DNA of 64,000 nt, taken from NCBI RefSeq assembly GCF_024129435.1, contig NZ_JAMXXN010000012.1, positions 1 to 64,000 on the forward strand. The letters run 5' to 3'. Below are positions 26,131-36,770 of the stretch, piece after piece; positions within the stretch are counted from its first letter, which is position 1; every line of letters begins with the position of its first letter. Both the position numbers and the translations under genes were made by a program. Source of the stretch: Acinetobacter lwoffii (lineage in GTDB: Bacteria > Pseudomonadota > Gammaproteobacteria > Pseudomonadales > Moraxellaceae). The notes below the pieces were generated by a model. The model saw only the letters and a list, made by a program, of their open reading frames with translations, did not search any database and was not told where the DNA came from.

Positions 26131-26151
26131 GATCACTAAAACTTAGTGATC
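26131..26151 (-). terminator. Probable terminator overlapping the end of the small membrane ORF
   Basis: Nine-base arms GATCACTAA and TTAGTGATC flank a three-base centre; on the minus strand four T follow. The stem includes the stop codon of the small ORF. The T-run is short, so strength is uncertain. Confidence 0.5.
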
Positions 26152-26301
26152 TGGAGTTTGATATTGCTCAGGCTGAGAGTTTTCAGCTGGGGTTGATACT
26201 GTCTCAGTCTCCGCAGTGTTGTCATCATCACGGTTGACGATATAGAGATATAGCGCGGACGGGGCTAAAATCAGTAAAACCAGTAAGATCTTTTTTAACA
26301 T
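26143..26301 (-). CDS. Small membrane-anchored protein (52 residues), hypothetical
   Basis: A short minus-strand frame with ATG at 26301 and TAA at 26143. The translation starts MLKKILLVLLILAPSALYLY, a basic N-terminus plus one hydrophobic helix, and ends in an acidic, Thr/Glu/Gln-rich tail of about 30 residues. It looks like a single-pass inner-membrane or signal-anchored protein. No strong ribosome site is visible. The hydrophobic-then-acidic composition and the terminator at its end argue that it is real. Function unknown. Confidence 0.5.
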   Translation of the reverse strand: MLKKILLVLLILAPSALYLYIVNRDDDNTAETETVSTPAENSQPEQYQTPDH

Positions 26302-26382
26302 GATACAAAGGCAAAATATGAAATCGCATTAATTATAGCCTAAGCAAATTAAAAAGAGCAGCAGCATGTACCTATTCAGGCT

Positions 26383-28908
26383 CTAGAATTTAAAAGTAAC
26401 ATCTGCAATAAATTGGCGGCCGATTTCAGTCATTACACGTGGTCTATCATTTGAGGTCGAGCCTGTTGTATAGGTATTCACGCGGTTGGTGACGTTGTTA
26501 ATGATTAAACCAAAAATTGCCCTTAAATCTTTTGAAATTTCCCAATCATAGGTGGTGCGCATATCCCATGTAAATTTTGGTTTAATTTCAGAGGCTAAAT
26601 AGGTGTCAAGCAGTTCACCTTCATACTCGACTTTGTCATTTTTATTGGAGACTACAACCATATCATCGTAACTGTTTTTATAGCTAAAGAAGTTTGAAAT
26701 ACGTACAGGCAGTGTATCGAATGTAATATCCCAGTTTACTCGTGCGGTCCATGGTTGGTTAAAGTTTGGGGCAGGGCGGTCTGACCAACGGATAATTTGA
26801 CCATCATAAGAGACCCATTCATCTTGAGTGGCTTGATCATAAGCTGAAGTGTAATCTACATAACTGCGGAAGACTTCACTGTAGTCAAATCCCAAGGCAA
26901 ATAAATGTTGGCTATCCCCCAGTGCGATCGGTTGACGATTTTTAAGTGTTAAGGCGTAGATGTCAGCTTTGCCACTTCCATCATTGTCATATTCGTAGAA
27001 GAATTTTGATCCATCTAAAGGAGTAACTTTAGTTTTTGATATTTCATCCTGATATTTACGATTGACCTATTTTAGCCCTAGATCCCAATTCTGGATTTGT
27101 GTATTCAGGCCTAAAACAGTCTCGTCACTGAAAGGGGTATTGAGCGCTGAACTACGCGCACCGCTGGATAGTGCAGTTTGTGTTTCTACCCAAGTCGCAT
27201 GTGGGTTTTCACGTGACAGTTTATAGAGCAAATCATTTTGAATTTCATTCAGCTCTGTACCTAAAGTTTGCTGACCATAGTAGCGATTCCACCCAGCGGA
27301 TAAATGCAATTGATCATTACTAAAGGGTTTGTAAGAGAGACGACTGCGAGGGGAAATATTGATATTACTACTCAAAGAGTCATAATCAGCACGAACACCA
27401 AGGCGTGTTGAAAATTGATCATTCCACTGAATATTATCTTCAATAAATATATTTAGGCGATCTTGCTGAGCTTTGATATCACCAGCTTTGTACAGAGTCC
27501 CACCAGCGATATATTGTCCATTCCAACCATTTATAGTTAGTTTCTCATCACAATATGGGTCACTTTGAAGGCAGGTAGTATCTTTGCCAAGTTCTTTTAA
27601 GTTGATCTTTGTCGCGAGTAAAACATCCTCGACTCGTTTCCACGCAACATTAGCATGGCTATAACCCGTACCTATAGTCATGTTGTGTTGGGATTGACCA
27701 AGTTTAAAAGGGTCTATATTCGCTTGTAGGTCATAGGAAAGGACGTCTTGGCGTTGTTCAATCTCTCCCATGATGGCGCCCTCTCGAACTACATCGGTAT
27801 TATTCCAATCTTTACTTCCTTTGGCGTAGTACCAATGCATACTGTAGTTATTGTCAGCAATACGTTGTGTCGCCGAGTTTTGGAAATTAAGTTTATGTAC
27901 GAGAGTACCTAGATTGAATTGGTGTTCGAGTTCAGAGAATAATGTAAGTGTTTCTGTCTCAGTAGTACTACCTGAATCACGATTGCTGTCCACATAACTT
28001 AAGCTATCGAGCAAACCATAATCGAAACCAAACTTCGCTTTGGTTGAGGCGTTTGGTGTATAAAATAATATTGCACCAAGATTTGAGATATGTCGTTCTT
28101 GATCAATTGTTTTAGATGTTTCAAAGCCACTTTTGACTGGGATGATAGACTCTCGTTGAGAGGCATAAGCATTAAAGCCCCAATCATTCGAGAGCTTCCC
28201 ATAAATATTGGTGCTTAGACCTTGTTTGGTATATTCCTTTTGGTATTCATCTGTGGGCTCTTCAAATTTACTTTCTTCTAAAGGTGAAATTGAGTTGTAG
28301 CGAGCCCAATCGCTTTCAGTGTAATCGTAATTGATAGAACCGTGAATTTTCCCTATCTCTGTTTGCGGTGCACATGTTTTAGCATTTACAACACCACCTG
28401 TGAATTGACCATAAGCGGCAGACACGTTGCTATCTAATACTTCAAGCTCACAAAGTAGGTTAGTGTTCACTGCCATAGCTTGTGCGCCAGTTCCGATATC
28501 TTGAAATGTATTTGTGTTTGAATTTGCTGGATTAATAAGTAAGTTGTTGGAAACACCATTCACAATAAAATTGTTTTGGAAGGTTTGTGCGCCATTTATA
28601 GAGATTTCGGCAGGTTTAATTTCACCTTGTGAGCCTGCTGCTAACTTTGATTGACTAAACTGCACATTCGGATTCACTTTTAAAAAATCGGTAATGTTCT
28701 TTGAGCTATTCGGCGTCTTTTCTAAATCTTCTTTTGAATAAATGGTTTTTCCAACTTCATTTTCTTGCTGAGCTTCGATAATAATTGTGTTGAACTTAAT
28801 CGTTGTTTTATTGAGAACAGGCTCTTGATAATTCGATTCTTTTGCAAAACTAGATGTTGATAAAGCTGTTAAAACTGCAATAGAAAGTGGGGAATAAGCA
28901 AAACGCAT
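26383..28908 (-). pseudogene. TonB-dependent outer-membrane receptor interrupted by one in-frame amber codon
   Basis: Read through, this is one frame of 841 codons: a signal peptide ending near SFA, a plug domain (about residues 50–190, with IYSKEDLEKTPNSSKNITDF, QNNFIVNGVSNN and AAYGQFTGGVVN) and a barrel ending in the typical C-terminal Phe (FIADVTFKF). Codon 614, at 27067–27069, is TAG. The frame is otherwise intact on both sides (LGLK, stop, VNRKYQDE), and a Trp codon TGG is a likely ancestor. The substrate is not clear; two Fur-box-like sites upstream suggest iron or heme. It could be a recent pseudogene, a phase-locked strain variant, or a sequence error. Confidence 0.8.
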
Positions 28909-28930
28909 GAGAAGGGTTGAATATGCGAAA

Positions 28931-28952
28931 GATAATGCAAGTGATTATCATT
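28931..28952 (-). promoter_or_regulatory. Fur-box-like site 1 upstream of the TonB receptor
   Basis: GATAATGCAAGTGATTATCA with two more T resembles the Fur consensus GATAATGATAATCATTATC. It lies 22 bases before the receptor start, where it would cover the promoter or leader. Confidence 0.5.
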
Positions 28953-28976
28953 AAATTTAAGAAGGCAATCAATAGT

Positions 28977-28996
28977 AATGAGAATTATTTTCATTA
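28977..28996 (-). promoter_or_regulatory. Fur-box-like site 2 upstream of the TonB receptor
   Basis: AATGAGAATTATTTTCATTA is a second AT-rich near-palindrome of Fur type (ATGAGAAT and ATTTTCAT halves), about 70 bases before the receptor start. Confidence 0.45.
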
Positions 28997-29067
28997 ATTA
29001 GTAAAAGCGTAAGACTTGAGCAGCTTAAGATGCTGATCAAAGAAATATAAAGAAGAGAAAAAATAGA

Positions 29068-29143
29068 TGGCGTCCCTACGGGGATTCGAACCCCGGTTAC
29101 CGCCGTGAAAGGGCGATGTCCTAGGCCTCTAGACGATAGGGAC
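29068..29143 (-). tRNA. tRNA-Glu (UUC), copy 5 (dispersed)
   Basis: Identical to the other four copies, with encoded CCA. It sits between rnt and the TonB receptor, 20 bases after the rnt stop, and is transcribed in the same direction as rnt. Confidence 0.97.
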
Positions 29144-29160
29144 GTTTAGAAGATGGCGGT

Positions 29161-29189
29161 ATCTTATTGATCCGCCACCAGAGTGTCAA
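29161..29189 (-). promoter_or_regulatory. tRNA-Glu copy 5 promoter lying inside the 3' end of rnt
   Basis: Reading leftwards, TTGACA (29184–29189), 17 bases, TAAGAT (29161–29166), then 17 bases to the tRNA. The -35 box and the spacer are coding sequence of rnt, and the -10 box overlaps the rnt stop codon at 29164–29166. Its geometry equals that of the other tRNA promoters in the window. Confidence 0.7.
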
Positions 29190-29811
29190 GCAGGTGAGGT
29201 GCGAGTTTGTTTAAAATATAGCAAAACAGTTCAGCGGTCTTCTGCGTATCATATAATGCAGAATGGGCTTCTTTGCCATCAAACTCAATCCCAGCCTGAA
29301 TACAGGATTTTGCCAGTACGGTCTGACCAAACATCACCGCACTTAAAGTCACTGTATCGAAGACAGAAAAACTATGAAATGGGTTCTGGTTTTTGGTTCC
29401 GGTACGCGCAATCGCGGCCTGAAGAAAACCCAAATCGAAATGTGCATTGTGTCCAACTAAAACTGCATGGGTACAGTTTTGCTGGCGACGCACTTCATTC
29501 ACAGATTTAAAAATACGCTTAAGCGCAGTTTTTTCATCTTCGGCCATTGCGATTCGCATCGGATTCGAAGGATCGATCCCAATAAACTCCAGCGAACGTC
29601 GGTCGAGATTTGCCCCTTCGAAAGGATTGATATGTGCATGGTAAGCTTGACCCGGCACAAATTGACCCTCCTCATTATAAACAATCGGAATGGCCGCAAT
29701 TTCCAGCAATGCATCAGTCTGCGCATTAAAACCTGCAGTCTCGACATCGACAACTACAGGTAAGAATCCACGAAAACGTTGACCAATGATTGGGAGCGTT
29801 TCATTTGTCAC
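29164..29811 (-). CDS. rnt: Ribonuclease T
   Basis: RNase T is a DEDD-family 3'–5' exoribonuclease that trims the 3' ends of tRNAs and other stable RNAs. [20 protein letters not shown] holds the first catalytic Asp/Glu pair; [11 protein letters not shown] and AHSALYDT carry the later Asp and His residues. I favour the GTG at 29811, which overlaps the pyrC stop (GTGA), has GGAG six bases upstream and gives 215 residues, the family length. An ATG at 29823 would add four residues but has no ribosome site. It is co-transcribed with pyrC, and its end carries a tRNA-Glu promoter. Confidence 0.92.
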   Translation of the reverse strand: MTNETLPIIGQRFRGFLPVVVDVETAGFNAQTDALLEIAAIPIVYNEEGQFVPGQAYHAHINPFEGANLDRRSLEFIGIDPSNPMRIAMAEDEKTALKRIFKSVNEVRRQQNCTHAVLVGHNAHFDLGFLQAAIARTGTKNQNPFHSFSVFDTVTLSAVMFGQTVLAKSCIQAGIEFDGKEAHSALYDTQKTAELFCYILNKLAPHLLDTLVADQ

Positions 29812-30842
29812 ACTTTTCTCCATTGAATGGTTTTACCAGCATACAGTGGGATAATCTGTTCACCATCCAGATAGTCTAAACTTTCAGGGATTACTTGATC
29901 TTCTTTAACCAGGGTAATGGTATTGGTATTACGTGGCAGGCCATAGAAGTCTGCACCAAAATGGCTGGCAAAACCTTCCAGGCGTTCAATTTTACCCACC
30001 TGATCAAATGCCTGAGCATACAGCTCAATGGCAGTCGGCGCACTATAACATCCTGCACAGCCACACGCATTTTCTTTTGCATTTTTTGAATGCGGCGCGC
30101 TATCTGTTCCCAGGAAAAATTTAGGATTACCGCTGGTTGCGACTTCCAGCAAAGTTTGCTGATGCGTTTGACGTTTTAAAATCGGCAAGCAGTAGAAATG
30201 CGGCTTGATCCCACCAACCAGCATGTCATTGCGGTTAAACAATAAATGTTGCGGCGTAATGGTTGCAGCGACATTACGGTCTTGCTCAAGTACAAAGTTT
30301 GCTGCTTCGCTGGTGGTGATGTGTTCGAGCACCAGTTTCAGCTTGGGAAATTGTCTGAGTAAGGGAGCCAGCACTTCATCCAGGAAACGCTTTTCACGGT
30401 CAAAAATATCGACATGATTATGCGTCACTTCACCATGTAGCAATAAAGGCACTTGGTGTTCTTCAAGCTGTTCAATTACGCCGTAGACTTTGCTCATATC
30501 GCTCACACCACTATCGGAGTTGGTGGTCGCACCCGCAGGATAGAGCTTGATGGCATTGACATGCGCAGATTCTTTGATCTTTTTAACTTCGCTTGCCGGG
30601 GTGTTGTCAGTGAAATACAGCACCATACGCGGGTCGAAATTTACCCCTTCAGGCACATGTGCCATGATACGTTCACGGTAGGCATTGGCTTCTTCGACAG
30701 TTTTAACGGGTGGCACCAGATTTGGCATGCAAATGGCGCGAGAAAACTGCTTGGCTAAATCGGGAACGGTACGTTGAAGTGCTAAACCATCACGCAGGTG
30801 AACGTGCCAATCATCTGGCTGGAGAATCGTAATCGTATTCAA
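29808..30842 (-). CDS. pyrC: Dihydroorotase
   Basis: PyrC interconverts carbamoyl aspartate and dihydroorotate, the third step of pyrimidine synthesis. At 344 residues it matches the class II (E. coli) length. The zinc-binding HxH is His13/His15 ([10 protein letters not shown]), the carbamylated lysine is Lys99 ([14 protein letters not shown]), and LHGEVT, EHITT and LGTDSAPH supply the remaining ligands. Its 3' end overlaps the rnt start. Confidence 0.96.
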   Translation of the reverse strand: MNTITILQPDDWHVHLRDGLALQRTVPDLAKQFSRAICMPNLVPPVKTVEEANAYRERIMAHVPEGVNFDPRMVLYFTDNTPASEVKKIKESAHVNAIKLYPAGATTNSDSGVSDMSKVYGVIEQLEEHQVPLLLHGEVTHNHVDIFDREKRFLDEVLAPLLRQFPKLKLVLEHITTSEAANFVLEQDRNVAATITPQHLLFNRNDMLVGGIKPHFYCLPILKRQTHQQTLLEVATSGNPKFFLGTDSAPHSKNAKENACGCAGCYSAPTAIELYAQAFDQVGKIERLEGFASHFGADFYGLPRNTNTITLVKEDQVIPESLDYLDGEQIIPLYAGKTIQWRKV

Positions 30843-30994
30843 GGCAAATTCAGTCGAACAAATAAAACAAATGATAATCCATCTATAGTAAAAATGGTAA
30901 CGAGAAAGCGCTACAAAATAAGGGATATGTATAAATTAATTTTAAAAATTATGTTATTTTAAAATTAATAAAAAAATTACATAAATACTTGGCA

Positions 30995-32266
30995 ATGGAA
31001 TACAAGTACAATCTAGCGAAATTGCAAGATGATAAAGAAGACATAGAACAACTGATTACACGGCAAAGCCAGCGTGTAGGCCCGGTCTTCCCACAAAATC
31101 TGGAACAAGAATTCTGGACCAAAAATCTGGAACGCGCCCGTAAACATGTCGAAAAATATGTCTGGGCTGGAGTACTAGCCTATTTCCTTTTTTTAGTGGT
31201 AATGATTCCTACAGATTACTGGAGCATCAGCAAAGAATATTTCGTACATGATTTTGTCCTGTGTATGCTGGGCCTGCTCAATGGTGGCATGTCATTAATC
31301 ATTTTTTATATATTCTCCTGTTTACCCAAGATCAAGCGCTTTTTTCCGCAGGCTTCGATGCTGTTGGTGTTCTGGATACAGGTGTCAATTTCATGCATTA
31401 CCATGTCGATTAAAACTGATGCCTTGCAGCATCAGTCCATGGCCATAGTCACGATCGTGTATATCCTGGGTTATATTCTGACCGGTATTAGACCGATTCA
31501 GATGCTGGTCACCGGATTACTCGCTGCGGCAACTACTATTCTTGTATTGTTTAGCCTTTCAGTTGAATTTAATCCTATGGTTTTTGGCCGGATTTTAATT
31601 GGAAGTTGCTTGCTGGGTTATGTGATTAGCCATATGATTTTTGCCCGTGAACGTGTGATTTTTCTCTATAGCATTCGCGCCAGAATCAGTGAGCAGATCC
31701 AGCGTATTCATACCAACGAATTATTACATTTGAGTCAGTACGATGAACTGACCAAAATTTCCAATCGACGGACTTTTGATGAGACGCTGCAAGTGCATTT
31801 CGAAAGTGCACGCCGTGAAGAAACGGCATTAGCGATTCTGTTTATCGATGTGGATTTCTTTAAGAATTACAACGATTTTTATGGGCATCAGAAAGGTGAT
31901 GACGTCATTTCGACTATTGCCAAAACCATCAAAAATGCGATCCGTCATATGGACTTTGTCGCACGTTATGGTGGGGAGGAGTTTGTAGTGCTCTTGCCAG
32001 AAACGGATGCACATGGTGCTTATGCAGTGGCTTCAAATATTTTTAAGGCGATTGACCGTCTGGAAATTCCACATGAAAAATCCTCGGTTGCGAAATATAT
32101 CACCATCAGTTTAGGCATTACCGTCTATCGTGGTGAAGATGATATTGATAAAGACGCCTTATTAGGAATCGCGGATCAGGCGCTATACCGCGCCAAACAG
32201 CTTGGACGCAACCAGATTTATTATCAGTCCATTCGTTCAGTCAATTCAGATATCGCAAATGGTTAG
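30995..32266 (+). CDS. Membrane diguanylate cyclase (GGDEF)
   Basis: A 423-residue protein with an N-terminal cytoplasmic segment, about six transmembrane helices between residues 55 and 215, and a C-terminal GGDEF domain. DELTKISNRRTFDE starts the domain near 255, FIDVDFFKNYNDFYGHQKGD binds magnesium and GTP, and the active-site motif is YGGEEF near 323–328. It should make cyclic-di-GMP. A product-inhibition I-site (RxxD) is not evident at the usual place. The sensed signal is unknown. The ATG at 30995 is preferred to a TTG two codons earlier; no strong ribosome site is present. Confidence 0.85.
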   Translation: MEYKYNLAKLQDDKEDIEQLITRQSQRVGPVFPQNLEQEFWTKNLERARKHVEKYVWAGVLAYFLFLVVMIPTDYWSISKEYFVHDFVLCMLGLLNGGMSLIIFYIFSCLPKIKRFFPQASMLLVFWIQVSISCITMSIKTDALQHQSMAIVTIVYILGYILTGIRPIQMLVTGLLAAATTILVLFSLSVEFNPMVFGRILIGSCLLGYVISHMIFARERVIFLYSIRARISEQIQRIHTNELLHLSQYDELTKISNRRTFDETLQVHFESARREETALAILFIDVDFFKNYNDFYGHQKGDDVISTIAKTIKNAIRHMDFVARYGGEEFVVLLPETDAHGAYAVASNIFKAIDRLEIPHEKSSVAKYITISLGITVYRGEDDIDKDALLGIADQALYRAKQLGRNQIYYQSIRSVNSDIANG

Positions 32267-32300
32267 AGATTATTACAATCAATAAACGAACCCTCAATAA

Positions 32301-32327
32301 AAAACCGCTCATCAGGAGCGGTTTTTT
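32301..32327. terminator. Bidirectional terminator between the diguanylate cyclase and argG
   Basis: The stem AACCGCTC/GAGCGGTT with a five-base loop has an A-run and a six-T run on either side, between convergent genes. Confidence 0.88.
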
Positions 32328-32350
32328 ATGAAACTAAAAAGGACTAAAAC

Positions 32351-33694
<1,344 letters not shown>

Positions 33695-33938
33695 TCATCC
33701 TAATGATATGAAATAGGCACGCCAGAATTGGTGGCCTGAAAAAATACATATTGCATCAATTGTATCATTAATTTATTTAGGTTTGCTTTAGAAAAGAAAA
33801 ACTCGTTTTAAAATCTCTATTCAATAGGCTTAAATAATCATAAATCGCACGATTTTAACCAGAATCCTGCTGAAAAAGTAAAAAATTGGTTATATTCAGC
33901 CGAATAATTTAAAAACCAGATAAAACAGGAATAAAAGC

Positions 33939-34292
33939 ATGGCGACTCATATCCCACCTTTACCTAATTTAAATCCTAAAACCAAGAATGAAACACTGGC
34001 ACTGTTGCATGGGATTTATGCCGGCCTGATTGGTTTTAGTACAGTGCTGTTTTTATATCTTGAATATCAGCAATCCAGTATTTCCATGCTGAGTTTAGGT
34101 GTGGTGCTGCTGCTTTTAGGCTTGTTGATGTTTTTTAATATCCAGGCCAGTATAAAGGTGAAGCAGGGCAATGGTTCAGGACGTACTTTATCCAGAATAA
34201 TGGCTATTCTGATGTTGCTGAGTTTTCCAATTGGTACAGTATTGGGCGTGATTGCATTATGGAAATCCAGCGCACGACAATGGCAGAACTAA
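33939..34292 (+). CDS. Small membrane protein, hypothetical
   Basis: A 117-residue protein with three predicted transmembrane helices (about residues 23–41, 49–68 and 86–106) and a short polar loop KVKQGNGSGRT between the second and third. I recognise no family. It is alone between argG (divergent) and fadH. Coding potential is supported by coherent hydrophobic segments and an ATG with AGGA 15 bases upstream, which is rather far. Function unknown. Confidence 0.6.
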   Translation: MATHIPPLPNLNPKTKNETLALLHGIYAGLIGFSTVLFLYLEYQQSSISMLSLGVVLLLLGLLMFFNIQASIKVKQGNGSGRTLSRIMAILMLLSFPIGTVLGVIALWKSSARQWQN

Positions 34293-34431
34293 TTCGTCAT
34301 GTATAGAAAGAACTGTTTCGAAGATTGATATTTGTGCCTGAAAATGCTGAACTCCGGGTCATAAAAAGCCGCTGAAAATCAGTTAAAGTAAGGGAATGAC
34401 TTGCTCAGCCAAATATAATCAGGGATTTGTT

Positions 34432-36468
34432 ATGACCACGACGCGCTATGCCAACATTTTAAAACCACTGCATTTAGGTTTTACCACCATTAAAAACCGG
34501 GTCGTAATGGGGTCGATGCATACTGGTCTGGAAGACCGCTTCTATAATTATCCTAAACTTGCAGCGTATTTTGGCGAACGTGCCAAGGGTGGCGTAGGTC
34601 TGCTGATTACGGGTGGAATATCGCCAAACCGTCAAGGCTGGTTGTTGCCGGCGGGCGGCACCATGAATACCTTGGGAGATATTGCGCCACATCGTCTGGT
34701 GACGCATGCAGTGCATAAACATGGCGCCAAAATTCTTTTGCAAATTCTGCATGCCGGACGTTATGGCTATCAGCCTTTTGTGGTGTCGGCAAGTCCAATC
34801 AAATCGCCAATTTCTCCTTTTAAACCACGTGAAATGTCAGATAAACAGATCCTGAATACCATTCATGACTATGTCAACACGGCCAGTATTGCCAAAAAGG
34901 CTGGCTATGATGGCGTAGAAATTATGGGTTCGGAAGGCTATTTACTGAATCAGTTTTTAAGTCGTCATGTCAACCAGCGTAGCGACCGTTGGGGTGGCCC
35001 GATTGAAAACCGGATGCGTTTTGCCGTAGAAATTGTCAAAGCCATTCGCGAGGAAATTGGCGAAAAATTTATCATCTGTTTCCGTTTGTCGCTTCTCGAT
35101 TTGGTACATGATGGCAATACCATGCAGGAAGTGATTACCGTAGCTAAAGCTTTGGAAAAGGCGGGGATTACTTTGCTTAATACCGGGATTGGCTGGCATG
35201 AAGCACGTATCCCCACTATTGTGACTTCTGTACCGCGTGCCGCTTTTGTCGATTACACTTCTGAAGTCAAAAAACATGTGTCGGTGCCGGTAATTGCGTC
35301 CAACCGGATCAATATGCCAGAGACTGCCGAAGCAATTCTGGCATCAGGGCAGGCAGATATGGTGCAAATGGCACGTCCACTTTTGGCCGATGCGTTCTGG
35401 GTCAATAAAACTGCAACCAATCGTGTGGATGAAATCAATACCTGTATTGCCTGTAATCAGGCTTGTCTGGATCATACCTTTAAAAACCAGCGCGCAACCT
35501 GTCTGGTCAATCCGCGTGCCGCTTATGAAACCGAACTGGTCTATGTCAAAACCAAAAAACCAAAAAGTATTGCAGTGATCGGTGGGGGTGTCGCAGGTTT
35601 GTCGGCTGCTACTGTCGCAGCCAGTCGCGGGCATGATGTGACGCTGTTTGAGGCTAGTCATGAAGTAGGCGGACAGTTCAACCTGGCTAAAGTCATTCCG
35701 GGGAAAGAGGAGTTTCACGAAACGATTCGTTATTTTAAAGTGCAGCTAGAAAAAACTGGAGTTGATCTGCGTCTCAATACCCGAGTCAACCGCGAGCAGT
35801 TGGAGCGTGAGGGTTTTGATGAGGTGATTGTGGCTACAGGGGTTGTGCCGCGTGCCTTGAATATCGAAGGCAGTCAGGTACCACAAGTATTATCTTATGC
35901 AGAAGTGCTACGTGGCGCACCTGTCGGTGATCGTGTTGCGGTCATTGGCGCAGGCGGGATCGGTTTTGATGTGTCCGAGTTTTTATTAAAGCCACCGCAT
36001 CAAATACAGCCGCAACCTGTGGATGAGTGGAAGCGTGAATGGGGTGTAGATTCTCATCCAGATTATGTGACTGAAGGCGGGTTACAGCGTGCTGAAGTAG
36101 AACCTCCAGTACGGGAAATTTATCTATTACAACGTAAAAAGACACCGCTTGGCGCAGGACTAGGCAAGACTTCAGGCTGGGTACATCGTGCCCAGTTAAA
36201 AAAACATGCCGTGCGGATGTTGCGCGGTGTGCAATATAAATCTGTCACGGATGAAGGCTTATGGATTGAGGTAGATGGCCATGCTCAATTATTGCGTGTG
36301 GATACCATTGTGGTATGTGCAGGTCAGGAATCGGTAAAAGACCTGATGCCGAGTGCTGGGGAAAATACCTTGGCGCAGTATCATATTATTGGCGGTGCAA
36401 AACTGGCTGCTGAACTCGATGCCAAGCGCGCCATTCGTGAGGGAGCGGAATTAGCAGCAAAACTGTAA
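34432..36468 (+). CDS. fadH: NADPH-dependent 2,4-dienoyl-CoA reductase
   Basis: FadH reduces 2,4-dienoyl-CoA during beta-oxidation of unsaturated fatty acids. The 678-residue protein has the FMN TIM barrel (residues 1–340, with GSEGYLLNQFLSRHVNQRSD near 165–185), a 4Fe-4S cluster site (CIACNQACLDHTFKNQRATC near 340–360) and two dinucleotide domains (FAD motif AVIGGGVAGLSAA near 382, NADPH motif AVIGAGGIGFD near 503). I chose the ATG at 34432, which gives the family length; an earlier in-frame start has no support. It is a single-gene unit. Confidence 0.93.
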   Translation: MTTTRYANILKPLHLGFTTIKNRVVMGSMHTGLEDRFYNYPKLAAYFGERAKGGVGLLITGGISPNRQGWLLPAGGTMNTLGDIAPHRLVTHAVHKHGAKILLQILHAGRYGYQPFVVSASPIKSPISPFKPREMSDKQILNTIHDYVNTASIAKKAGYDGVEIMGSEGYLLNQFLSRHVNQRSDRWGGPIENRMRFAVEIVKAIREEIGEKFIICFRLSLLDLVHDGNTMQEVITVAKALEKAGITLLNTGIGWHEARIPTIVTSVPRAAFVDYTSEVKKHVSVPVIASNRINMPETAEAILASGQADMVQMARPLLADAFWVNKTATNRVDEINTCIACNQACLDHTFKNQRATCLVNPRAAYETELVYVKTKKPKSIAVIGGGVAGLSAATVAASRGHDVTLFEASHEVGGQFNLAKVIPGKEEFHETIRYFKVQLEKTGVDLRLNTRVNREQLEREGFDEVIVATGVVPRALNIEGSQVPQVLSYAEVLRGAPVGDRVAVIGAGGIGFDVSEFLLKPPHQIQPQPVDEWKREWGVDSHPDYVTEGGLQRAEVEPPVREIYLLQRKKTPLGAGLGKTSGWVHRAQLKKHAVRMLRGVQYKSVTDEGLWIEVDGHAQLLRVDTIVVCAGQESVKDLMPSAGENTLAQYHIIGGAKLAAELDAKRAIREGAELAAKL

Positions 36469-36517
36469 GGATTTGATGAAACTATATGCAGTTGATTGCA
36501 TTCACTGTAATTTTCAC

Positions 36518-36546
36518 TTGTCAGCCGGACAAAAGCTCCGTATTAT
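36518..36546 (+). promoter_or_regulatory. Promoter of tRNA-Ser
   Basis: TTGTCA, 17 bases, TATTAT, ending nine bases before the mature tRNA. Spacer length matches the tRNA-Glu promoters. Confidence 0.75.
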
Positions 36547-36555
36547 TGCGCCCAT

Positions 36556-36645
36556 GGAAGCGTGGCAGAGCGGTTTAATGCACCGGTCTTGAAAACCGAC
36601 GAGGGTGTGAGTCCTCCGTGAGTTCGAATCTCACCGCTTCCGCCA
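36556..36645 (+). tRNA. tRNA-Ser (UGA)
   Basis: A 90-base class II tRNA. Acceptor GGAAGCG pairs with CGCTTCC, followed by G and encoded CCA. The anticodon loop CTTGAAA carries TGA, and the long variable arm (GAGGGTGTGAGTCCTC) is typical of tRNA-Ser. Confidence 0.97.
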
Positions 36646-36651
36646 AATTTT

Positions 36652-36683
36652 AAAAACCCCAGTCGAAAGATTGGGGTTTTTTT
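36652..36683 (+). terminator. Terminator after tRNA-Ser
   Basis: AAAAACCCCAGTC and GATTGGGGTTTTTTT form the stem around a GAAA loop, with one G·T pair, and end in seven T. Confidence 0.85.
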
Positions 36684-36770
36684 ATTTCTATGATTTTAAT
36701 AAAACGATTTAAAATAAGCTGATAGCGAACAAAGTCAAAATTTTAAAATTCCATAATTAATAAATATTCT

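Noticed and set aside
26383..26895. Separate short gene for the receptor C-terminus
   Set aside because: The preceding sequence is in the same frame back to the amber codon and continues the barrel, so it is the 3' part of one broken gene.
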